Source: a bacterium (lineage in GTDB: Bacteria > Patescibacteriota > Microgenomatia > JAADGY01). Taken from it: a stretch of DNA of 8,795 bases. Shown here piece after piece: positions 1-5,471 of this stretch. Made by a program: the position numbers and the translations under genes. Numbering within the stretch: position 1 is the stretch's first letter; the number at the start of each line of letters is the position of its first letter. Under the pieces are notes generated by a model. The model saw only the letters and a program-made list of their open reading frames with translations, was not told where the DNA came from and searched no databases. The DNA is taken from positions 1 to 8,795 of the forward strand of contig JAADGY010000098.1 of the NCBI GenBank assembly GCA_013152165.1, written 5' to 3'.

Positions 1-14
1 AAAAGAATACTACT

Positions 15-75
15 CCAACAGAGAAGATACTATCGTACTCTAGAGTGTGATAGTGCCGTCTCTGTTGGCTTTTTT
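15..75 (+). terminator. Long hairpin followed by a T-run: probable rho-independent terminator
   Basis: Bases 15-24 (CCAACAGAGA) are the exact reverse complement of 59-68. Inside, after a 3x3 internal loop, 28-40 pairs with 43-55 through Watson-Crick and a few G-T pairs, closing on CTCTAGAG. The outer stem is followed at once by C and six T (69-75). That is the layout of an intrinsic terminator for a rightward transcript entering from the left edge. The stem is longer than usual for a terminator, so it may also be the 3' end of a structured RNA whose body lies outside the window. Confidence 0.6.
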
Positions 76-154
76 GTTTATCAGGGAAGATAAATCTTTG
101 TTTGTGTTTGTTTTTTCTTTCTTTCTTTTTTTTCCTTTGCTTCTTTCAACCTTT

Positions 155-211
155 CCGAGGTTGTATAGGAATAATCAACCTCCGAGGTTGAATATTCCTA
201 TACAACCTCGG
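155..211. repeat. 57-nt nested palindrome built from CCGAGGTTG units
   Basis: The 19-nt arm 155-173 is the exact reverse complement of 193-211. Between them, 175-182 (TCAACCTC) is the exact reverse complement of 184-191 around a single central base (183), and only the A174/A192 pair is unmatched. The 9-mer CCGAGGTTG occurs at 155-163 and 182-190, and inverted at 203-211. No T-run follows on either strand, so it is not a standard terminator. A mobile palindromic (REP-like) element or a cruciform or processing site are possible readings. Confidence 0.75.
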
Positions 212-274
212 GAGTTCCAGGAGTGGGAAGAGTGGGGAGTTTGGTTTTTTGGCGTGAAGTTTAAAAGAGAGAGG

Positions 275-317
275 GAAAAAGAAAAACAAAGACTACACCA
301 CTATATAGTGGTGTAGT
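275..317 (-). terminator. Perfect 26-nt palindrome with T-rich tail on the minus strand: candidate nfo terminator
   Basis: Bases 292-317 form a perfect palindrome (arm ACTACACCACTAT, 292-304, mirrored by 305-317). Read leftward, the hairpin is followed by a T-rich run interrupted by C and G (291 down to about 275). It lies about 80 bases after the nfo stop codon, so it is a plausible end for the leftward transcript. The zero-base loop and interrupted T-run make it weaker than a textbook terminator. Confidence 0.4.
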
Positions 318-399
318 AAAAAATTAGGGTGGAGAAAGTTTGGCAGAATGCCGCGATCGAAAAACTGGCCGGGGTTAATGGATATGATTGGGTGAAAAA

Positions 400-1239
400 T
401 TATGCCTTTTTGATAAGGCCTTTTAAAATATCTAGGTTCTTTTTGTCAGGGCCTTTGTTGTCAAAACCAGGAGTTTCGATGATAGCCGGAATTTTGTTAG
501 CAACCGGATGGTTAAGAATATTGGCAAAGGTTTGGGTACCGATGTATCCTTCACCGATGTTGGCGTGGCGGTCGCGTTTAGAGTTAAAAGGATCGCGGGA
601 ATCGTTTAAATGCCACAAAACCAGCCGCTCCAGCCCAACGTTTTGGTCTATAGCATCAAGCAGGCGGTCAAGCTTGTCAACGGTTGATAAATCAATGCCG
701 GCGGCAAAGCCGTGGCAGGTATCCCAGCAGATTTTAAGGCGGGGATCTTTTAGTTGATTGATTATTTGAAAAATCTCATCCGGCGTTTGGCCGATTTTGT
801 GGCCGGCTGAGTTTTCGATGATAAGGGATACATTGTTTGGCGTGCTGTCTAGTATTAGGCTTAGGTTGTCAATCAAGACTTGAAAGGTGGTTTGGGGGTT
901 GTTTTTTAGATAAGAGCCAAGATGGACCACCGAGCCGGCAACATCCATTTTAGCGGCCAAATTTAGCTCCCAGATGAGAGTATCGACTGATTTTTGACCT
1001 GTTTCGGTGGGAGAGGCTAAGTTAACCAGATACAAAGCATGGAAAAAGACCGGATTGATGTCCAGGGTATTTTTTTTGGTCTTGAAGTTTGTTAATTGTT
1101 CAGAGGCTGTCTCGGGCCGTTTCCAAGTTCGGGGCGAACCGGAAAAAATCTGCAAGGTGTTGGCACCGATGGCTAAACTGCGGTCAAGAGCTTTGTCATA
1201 ACCGCCGCTTATTGATAGATGGGCGCCTAATCGAATCAT
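400..1239 (-). CDS. nfo: Endonuclease IV (AP endonuclease, family 2)
   Basis: Endonuclease IV cuts the DNA backbone 5' of abasic sites in base-excision repair, using a trinuclear zinc centre in a TIM barrel. The 279-residue protein matches the family's usual length, and all nine expected metal ligands are visible: H67 (in FHALYLVNLASP), H106 (VVHLGS), E142 (IENSAG), D173 and H176 (WDTCHGFAAG), H210 (WHLNDS), D223 and H225 (DRHANIGEG), and E255 (IIETPG). Function is therefore assigned with high confidence from motifs. The ATG at 1239 gives the family N-terminus (RLGAHLSISGG) directly. No Shine-Dalgarno precedes it; instead a TGC-TACAAT box sits 6 nt upstream. It lies 20 nt after the LysM gene stop and is the last gene of the leftward block. 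The protein is complete, with no sign of frameshift. Confidence 0.97.
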   Translation of the reverse strand: MIRLGAHLSISGGYDKALDRSLAIGANTLQIFSGSPRTWKRPETASEQLTNFKTKKNTLDINPVFFHALYLVNLASPTETGQKSVDTLIWELNLAAKMDVAGSVVHLGSYLKNNPQTTFQVLIDNLSLILDSTPNNVSLIIENSAGHKIGQTPDEIFQIINQLKDPRLKICWDTCHGFAAGIDLSTVDKLDRLLDAIDQNVGLERLVLWHLNDSRDPFNSKRDRHANIGEGYIGTQTFANILNHPVANKIPAIIETPGFDNKGPDKKNLDILKGLIKKA

Positions 1240-1245
1240 TAATTG

Positions 1246-1254
1246 ATTGTAGCA
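1246..1254 (-). promoter_or_regulatory. Extended -10 box for leaderless nfo mRNA
   Basis: On the minus strand TGC-TACAAT (1254 to 1246) is followed by six bases and then the nfo ATG. Standard -10 to +1 spacing would start the transcript on the A of the ATG. No good -35 hexamer is seen 16-18 nt upstream; the TGN extension could compensate. The box lies in the 20-nt gap after the LysM gene, so nfo may also be reached by read-through. Confidence 0.5.
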
Positions 1255-1259
1255 GGATT

Positions 1260-2342
1260 TTAAAAGCGGATACGATTTTTGCGTATAAGTCTGTATGCCA
1301 TAGCTAGGATAACCGCGGTACCGAGGGTGATGTAGCCGCCGACTATAAGGGCCTGTTTGGCGGCTTCTAAAACCGGTGGAGCTAACTGATGGAGTTTTAA
1401 AAGAATAGCTTCTCTAGCGGCGTAGGCGGTAATTCCGGCGGCGCCAAGCGCCTCAAACGGCATGGCTTTTTTACTAAAAATGATACGGCCTAAGATATTT
1501 GATTTAAATAGTTTTTTAAGAACAGCGAAGCCTGCAAGCCCGGCAATAACGGTCTCGGCCATGCCAATAAGGGTATCTTTAACTGATTTAGGTTCGGGAA
1601 ATGATCTTTGATCAACTGAAGGTCTTTCGGAAGAGACTGGGGACGGGGAGGCTTCCGGCTTGGGCGATGGCCTTGACGGGGAGGATTCTTTGGGGGCAGG
1701 CGATGCCAAAGATTCGGCAGAGTTTGGAGCGGAGGGCGTTTCAAGTGTGTCCAAGCTGTTGGTTTCTGGAATCCAAAGCTTGTCGCCGGCACGAATATGA
1801 TCGGGGTCTGTGATACCGTTTTCTTTCTGCAAGGTTTCAACTGATAAGCCAAATTTGCTGGCTATGCCAAAAAGCGTGTCACCGGGCTGTATTGTGTACT
1901 GATGGGAATTGTTGTCTGTATCACAAGAAGAGGGAAGCGTAATTTCTTGGCCAGGGTATATTAATGATGGATCAATGTTCGGATTGACGGCGACTATATC
2001 AGGCATGGGGCACCCGTGGCGGCGGGCGATTTGGAAAAGCGTGTCACCGGCTTTAACGGTATAAGTGGTGGTTGGCGGCTTGGCGGCGGGGTCGATCTCA
2101 TTGAAACTTGTAGAGGTTGCTCCATTTTGAATTTGGATACCAACTTCAGTGGTAGCAGGTGGTTGGGCGGCGGCGATGTTTTCAATGCTTCCATATCCAA
2201 CTGCCGCGGCAAGAGCCAGCCAGGCTCGCATGGTAAAGGCTGAAATATGGGGGAGTTTGTCTGAACGTCCAGAAGGCCGATCGGGCCCAGCTGGAAAAGA
2301 AATATTAGAACGGCCTGGTACAAATCGGTCCGGTGATGGCAT
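1260..2342 (-). CDS. Two-LysM envelope protein with Pro/Ser linker and hydrophobic C-terminus
   Basis: LysM domains bind N-acetylglucosamine-containing glycans such as peptidoglycan. In this 360-residue protein LysM1 spans about 93-138 (TYTVKAGDTLFQIA to GQEITLP) and LysM2 about 148-192 (QYTIQPGDTLFGIA to GDKLWIP). Residues 38-60 form a hydrophobic stretch (MRAWLALAAAVG, then AAAQ) that looks like a signal peptide or anchor. It is preceded by a 37-residue Pro/Gly/Ser/Arg-rich extension. An alternative start at Met38 (2231) would give a cleaner signal peptide, but the TATAAT box 5 nt before 2342 favours the longer form. Residues about 195-250 are a Pro/Ser/Glu-rich linker. After it come hydrophobic segments near 258-276, 297-312 (weaker) and 332-350, ending in the basic tail RLIRKNRIRF. 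C111 and C140 bracket LysM1 and might form a disulfide. No catalytic domain is visible; the specific function is unknown. Confidence 0.85.
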   Translation of the reverse strand: MPSPDRFVPGRSNISFPAGPDRPSGRSDKLPHISAFTMRAWLALAAAVGYGSIENIAAAQPPATTEVGIQIQNGATSTSFNEIDPAAKPPTTTYTVKAGDTLFQIARRHGCPMPDIVAVNPNIDPSLIYPGQEITLPSSCDTDNNSHQYTIQPGDTLFGIASKFGLSVETLQKENGITDPDHIRAGDKLWIPETNSLDTLETPSAPNSAESLASPAPKESSPSRPSPKPEASPSPVSSERPSVDQRSFPEPKSVKDTLIGMAETVIAGLAGFAVLKKLFKSNILGRIIFSKKAMPFEALGAAGITAYAAREAILLKLHQLAPPVLEAAKQALIVGGYITLGTAVILAMAYRLIRKNRIRF

Positions 2343-2347
2343 GAGTT

Positions 2348-2353
2348 ATTATA
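2348..2353 (-). promoter_or_regulatory. TATAAT box 5 nt before the LysM gene start
   Basis: A consensus TATAAT on the minus strand is followed by AACTC and then the ATG at 2342. Transcription would start at or within a base or two of the ATG, giving a leaderless mRNA. No Shine-Dalgarno is present. No clear -35 is seen; that region is occupied by the inverted repeat at 2359-2383. Confidence 0.5.
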
Positions 2354-2358
2354 CTATA

Positions 2359-2383
2359 GGTATGAATTAAGCTTATTCATACC
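2359..2383. repeat. Inverted repeat across the permease stop codon and the LysM promoter
   Basis: GGTATGAAT (2359-2367) is the exact reverse complement of 2375-2383. The 7-base centre contains the palindrome AAGCTT. The left-going copy encodes the end of the permease (Arg-Tyr-Glu-stop), and the element lies immediately upstream of the TATAAT box of the LysM gene. It may act as an operator over the -35 region, or as an RNA hairpin separating the transporter transcript from the LysM gene. No T-run follows it on the minus strand. Confidence 0.55.
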
Positions 2384-3587
2384 TTAAAGCATCGATCGGG
2401 CTTAGGTTGGCGGCTTTTCTGGCCGGAGCGACGCCAAAGACAACCCCAACCACAAAAGACACGCCCAGGGCCAAGCCGATTTCCTGGAGGCCGATGGTGG
2501 CCGGGATAAAGCGGTTTAAAAACAAACTGCCCAAAAAGCCAAGCCCCAAACCCAACAAGCCGCCCAACAAGCCCAAAGCGCTTGATTCAAATAAAAACTG
2601 GATTAAGATATCTTTTTTGGTGGCGCCTAAAGCTTTGCGCAAACCGATCTCCCTAATCCTTTCATTGACCGAAACCAGCATGATGTTCATGATGCCGATG
2701 CCGCCGACTAACAAAGATATGGCGGCGATGCCGGACAGGGCCAGCGACAATATGCCTAAAATATCGGTGATCGAAGATTGGAGCTCTTTTTGGCTTAAGA
2801 TGGTAAAATCGTCGTCGGTTAAACCCTGCCGGCGCAAAAGCAGGCTGGCCTGCTTTTTAAAAGAATCAAAGTTATCCATATCATCCAAGCCAATCAAAAT
2901 GCTTATGACTTTTGATTCGGGGAAAAGTTTTATTTGGGTTGAGTAGGGAATATAGACAAAATCATCAAAGTTAGGCCCGCCCATGCTGCCGCCGACCTCA
3001 TCGGCGACGCCGACGACCTCGAACTTAGCCGCCCCGATTAAGATGGTCTTTTTGATCGGATCAGCGCCCAGACCAAACAGCTCTTTGTAAACATTAAATC
3101 CTAAAATGGCTTTTTTGGCCAAAGCCTGTTCATCAGCTTTTTGGAACGGACCGCCGAATAAAAAATCAAGCTTTCTAATCTTAAAATACTGGGCCCTGAC
3201 CCCCCTTATCTCGACGTCGTATTGGCGGCTGCCTCGCTTAGCTTTGGCCGAGGCTCCGCCGACGGCCGAGGCGGCGATGACATGGTCAGATTTTGAAAGT
3301 ATGCGGTCATAGCGGGCCTTAAGCGGCTTAGCAAAAAAGATTTTGCGCTCGGAAGAAAGGCTTATCTTGCCGGAAGCGGTGGTCAGGTTGCCGGGCAGGA
3401 CAAAAACCAAGTCAGAGCCCAATTTTTTAAACTGGCCAACCAAATAATTTTGAATGCCGTTGCCGATGGCCATTAATAAAATAACCGATGATACGCCGAT
3501 AAGGATGCCCAAAGTGGTTAAAAAGGTCCTTAGCTTGTGGGTTCTGATTGATTGAAAAACGGTGATGGTTAGGTCGAATAAATCCAT
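2373..3587 (-). CDS. MacB/FtsX-type ABC transporter permease
   Basis: This is the membrane subunit of a MacB-type (type VII) ABC exporter, which uses ATP hydrolysis for mechanotransmission across the membrane. The 404 residues show the family plan. TM1 is at about 21-42, after the amphipathic SIRTHKLRTFLTTLGILIG. A large extracytoplasmic MacB-PCD domain spans about 45-270. The FtsX domain has TM2 about 277-305, TM3 about 331-358 and TM4 about 366-388. The conserved cytoplasmic motif ERIREIGLRKALGA follows TM2, and the C-terminal signature PARKAANLSPIDALRYE is intact. It lies 12 nt after the ATPase gene with no Shine-Dalgarno, and it closes the adaptor-ATPase-permease cassette. The substrate cannot be read from sequence; antimicrobial peptides, macrolides and lipoproteins are cargoes in related systems. 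The gene is complete. Confidence 0.93.
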   Translation of the reverse strand: MDLFDLTITVFQSIRTHKLRTFLTTLGILIGVSSVILLMAIGNGIQNYLVGQFKKLGSDLVFVLPGNLTTASGKISLSSERKIFFAKPLKARYDRILSKSDHVIAASAVGGASAKAKRGSRQYDVEIRGVRAQYFKIRKLDFLFGGPFQKADEQALAKKAILGFNVYKELFGLGADPIKKTILIGAAKFEVVGVADEVGGSMGGPNFDDFVYIPYSTQIKLFPESKVISILIGLDDMDNFDSFKKQASLLLRRQGLTDDDFTILSQKELQSSITDILGILSLALSGIAAISLLVGGIGIMNIMLVSVNERIREIGLRKALGATKKDILIQFLFESSALGLLGGLLGLGLGFLGSLFLNRFIPATIGLQEIGLALGVSFVVGVVFGVAPARKAANLSPIDALRYE

Positions 3588-3599
3588 GGGTTGAAATTT

Positions 3600-4280
3600 T
3601 TAATTTATTTTAATAATTTTGCCGTCTTTAAGATGAACTTGCTTGCGGGTGATTTTAGCGACTTGGGGGTCGTGGGTAACGATGACGATGGTGTGGCCTT
3701 GTTTGTGAAGGTCGGCGAATAACTTTAAAACCTGCCGGCCGGAAACAGAGTCAAGGTTGCCGGTTGGTTCATCGGCTAAAACCAGCGACGGTTTGTTGAT
3801 GAGGGCTCTGGCAATGGCCACCCGCTGCTGCTGGCCGCCGGAAAGTTGGTTGGGCCGGTTGTAAATTTTGTCCTTTAAGCCAACTTTTTCAAGCATTTTT
3901 ATGGCTAGCTGGCGGCGCTTGGCTAGGGGCACGCCGGCATAAACCAAGGGCAAAGCCACATTATCGATGGCGTTTAAGTAAGACAACAAGAAAAACTGCT
4001 GAAAAACAAAACCAATCTGCTGATTTCTTATCTTGGCCAGCTGGCTGTCATTTAATTTGGTGACGTCCCGGCCTTTAAATAAGATCCGGCCTTGGCTTGG
4101 CACATCCAGTATGCCGGTTAGGTGCATGATGGTTGATTTGCCGGATCCGGATGGGCCGATGATGGCCAGAAAATCATTAGGGTAGATAGACAAGCTGACG
4201 CCTTGAAGGGCATGAAAGGGCTGGTCGCCAAAGTAATAAGTTTTGGTAACCTTGATTAACTGAGCTATAGGGTTTGTCAT
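3600..4280 (-). CDS. ABC transporter ATPase, MacB/LolD-like family
   Basis: This is the nucleotide-binding subunit that powers the permease encoded next to it. All ATPase motifs are intact in 226 residues, the usual length for stand-alone LolD/MacB-type ATPases: Walker A GPSGSGKST (42-50), Q-loop in FVFQQ (91-95), signature LSGGQQQR (146-153), Walker B LVLADEP with catalytic E171, D-loop NLD (175-177) and H-loop H203. The FVFQQFFLL and PTGNLDS wording is typical of the MacB/LolD/FtsE group. Its ATG overlaps the adaptor stop codon by 4 nt (ATGA), indicating translational coupling; no Shine-Dalgarno is evident before it. It is certain as an ABC ATPase and strongly supported as the MacB-like partner by the neighbours. 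Confidence 0.96.
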   Translation of the reverse strand: MTNPIAQLIKVTKTYYFGDQPFHALQGVSLSIYPNDFLAIIGPSGSGKSTIMHLTGILDVPSQGRILFKGRDVTKLNDSQLAKIRNQQIGFVFQQFFLLSYLNAIDNVALPLVYAGVPLAKRRQLAIKMLEKVGLKDKIYNRPNQLSGGQQQRVAIARALINKPSLVLADEPTGNLDSVSGRQVLKLFADLHKQGHTIVIVTHDPQVAKITRKQVHLKDGKIIKIN

Positions 4281-5317
4281 TTGGCGGTTATGACGTCGTT
4301 TTGATTAAGGCCGTTTGTTATTTCTATATACTCATCGGTTTCTAGGCCGGTTCGGATAAACTGCTTAGCTGTTTGGCCGTTAGGTTTTTTAAGCAGGACA
4401 TAGGGTTTGTTGTTTTGGTAATAAACAAAATCGGCCGGGACCGCCAAGACATTATCTTTTTTAGCCAAAACTAAGCTGGCTTGGCCGTTTAAGCCGCTGG
4501 GGAGGGGCTTGTCTTTAAAAGAATCAAGAGCCTTTTTATCTATGGGAATTTTAGCTAGGTAAACCTGGCTGCCGCCGCGGCCGGTGGTCGAGGTAAGGCT
4601 GATATAGGCGATAGAGCCGGTTAGTTTAATATCAGGATAGGCGTCTAGGGTTATATCAGCGGTTTTGTTAAGGCTTATGTTCCGCAAATCCATTTCATCA
4701 ACCTCGGCCTGAAAGAAAAGGCTGTCTGGGTCGACTAAATGAAAGGTGGCTTTGGCTGGGGTGATGTTGGTGCCGGCTATCGGTACGGTCAGGCTGTCGA
4801 TGACGCCGCTGAACGGGGCGGTAATCACGGCTAGTTGCCAAGCTAAATGCTGAAGCTCAACATCCAAAACAGCGTTGTCCAGATCTTTTTGAGTCTTTTC
4901 CAACAGCCGCTGGATGGTTGGGGTTTTGTCTAAAATATCCCGGTATTCATCTTGATTTTCCTCGAAGTCAAGCCTGGTTTTATAGTAACTATTAAGCGAT
5001 TTTTTCAGTCTTTTGTATAAATCACGCCGGTCTAAACTGGCGATGGCTTGGCCTTTTTTGACTTTAGCGCCGGCCTTAACGCCGACCCAGGCCAAAAGGC
5101 CGCTGGTTTGAAAGCGAAGATTGGCTTCTTTGCCAAAATTTAGAGTGCCGGATAAAACCAGCCTTTTAGTCAGGTTTTGGGGCTTAACAATGTATTCTTG
5201 TTTTTGATCAGCAGTTTTTTTGGCTAAAGCCCTAGCCTGCCACCACCAAAAACCAACAGCTACAACCACAAGGCCGATAACAAGCCAAGGCCATTTGGAT
5301 TTAATTTTTTCCAACAT
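4277..5317 (-). CDS. Membrane-fusion (HlyD/MacA-like) adaptor of the ABC exporter
   Basis: Adaptor proteins of this family link an inner-membrane exporter to the outside. The 346-residue protein has an N-terminal membrane anchor at about 10-27 (WPWLVIGLVVVAVGFWWW). The lipoyl/biotinyl-like domain is in two halves, one around 73-96 (VKAGAKVKKGQAIASLD) and one at about 163-185 (ITAPFSGVIDSLTV). The halves are separated by a helical hairpin at about 97-160 rich in Lys, Glu, Leu and Gln. Beta-barrel and membrane-proximal domains follow (about 197-346). It is the first gene of the three-gene cassette, preceded by AAAAGGA 9 nt before the ATG and a TATAAT box further upstream. The hairpin is short, and no outer-membrane channel gene is nearby, which fits use in a single-membrane cell. 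The exported substrate is unknown. Confidence 0.9.
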   Translation of the reverse strand: MLEKIKSKWPWLVIGLVVVAVGFWWWQARALAKKTADQKQEYIVKPQNLTKRLVLSGTLNFGKEANLRFQTSGLLAWVGVKAGAKVKKGQAIASLDRRDLYKRLKKSLNSYYKTRLDFEENQDEYRDILDKTPTIQRLLEKTQKDLDNAVLDVELQHLAWQLAVITAPFSGVIDSLTVPIAGTNITPAKATFHLVDPDSLFFQAEVDEMDLRNISLNKTADITLDAYPDIKLTGSIAYISLTSTTGRGGSQVYLAKIPIDKKALDSFKDKPLPSGLNGQASLVLAKKDNVLAVPADFVYYQNNKPYVLLKKPNGQTAKQFIRTGLETDEYIEITNGLNQNDVITAK

Positions 5318-5326
5318 TTAAAAAAT

Positions 5327-5333
5327 TCCTTTT
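5327..5333 (-). promoter_or_regulatory. Ribosome binding site of the adaptor gene
   Basis: AAAAGGA on the minus strand ends 9 nt before the ATG at 5317. It is the only recognisable Shine-Dalgarno-like sequence I find in front of a gene in this window, and it supports the chosen start. Confidence 0.6.
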
Positions 5334-5354
5334 ATATATTTTAACTTAACTTAT

Positions 5355-5360
5355 ATTATA
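5355..5360 (-). promoter_or_regulatory. Candidate -10 box of the exporter operon
   Basis: A consensus TATAAT on the minus strand lies 37 nt before the adaptor ATG and would give a leader of about 30 nt containing the ribosome site. No good -35 hexamer is seen 16-18 nt further upstream. The region between here and the ATG is very AT-rich, so alternative -10 boxes exist (for example TAAAAT at 5338-5343). Confidence 0.45.
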
Positions 5361-5386
5361 ATCCTACAACCCTAAATTGCCGCCCA

Positions 5387-5411
5387 TTTGGCAACCCCGG
5401 GGGTTGCCAAA
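5387..5411. repeat. Perfect 12-bp hairpin (TTTGGCAACCCC-G-GGGGTTGCCAAA arms)
   Basis: Bases 5387-5398 are the exact reverse complement of 5400-5411 around one central base. It lies in the 154-nt gap between the cca stop and the exporter promoter. Neither strand continues into a T-run, so it is not a standard intrinsic terminator, although it could still stop or process the cca transcript. Its core CAACCCC-G-GGGGTTG resembles the centre of the palindrome at 155-211 (CAACCTC-C-GAGGTTG). Confidence 0.7.
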
Positions 5412-5471
5412 ATTTCTCTGGAGCGGTTTCAAGGCTATTTGTTTATTTTAATTTCGGGAGCGTAAAAAGAC

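Larger units (their letters stand above)
76..399. other. Noncoding intergenic block between rightward terminator and nfo
   Basis: No convincing gene is present. The block holds a weak 6-bp hairpin (77-82 with 89-94), a pyrimidine-rich tract (about 95-154), a 57-nt palindrome (155-211), a G/T-rich stretch (212-260), a purine-rich tract (about 261-291), a perfect palindrome (292-317), then about 80 bases downstream of nfo with no clear signal. An 89-codon open frame crosses 47-316, but it runs through both palindromes and the homopolymer-like tracts, has no ribosome site and gives a low-complexity product, so I do not call it a gene. Confidence 0.7.

Noticed and set aside
1..75. 3' end of a 5S rRNA gene
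   Set aside because: Some words (GATACT, CTACTCCA, CGTC before the end) recall 5S rRNA. However, the exact 10-bp outer stem 15-24/59-68 is not part of the 5S fold, and the AGTA loop E motif is missing. Hairpin plus T-run explains it better, although only the upstream sequence could settle this.
47..316. 89-codon open frame on the + strand
   Set aside because: It runs through a terminator-like hairpin, both palindromes and homopolymer-like tracts, has no ribosome site, and its product is a low-complexity chain of Phe, Lys and Glu.
329..757. 142-codon open frame on the + strand overlapping nfo
   Set aside because: From 400 on it is antisense to nfo, whose nine metal ligands are all intact; no ribosome site or recognised domain. 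Only the short 320-400 part was kept as a weak finding.
1490..1852. 120-codon minus-strand frame inside the LysM gene
   Set aside because: It is an alternate frame over the Pro/Ser-rich linker, where biased codons keep other frames open. It has no recognisable domain.
2407..2946. 179-codon open frame on the + strand
   Set aside because: It is antisense to the FtsX domain of the permease, rich in Lys and Pro as expected from the complement of hydrophobic Gly/Leu codons, and has no start signal.
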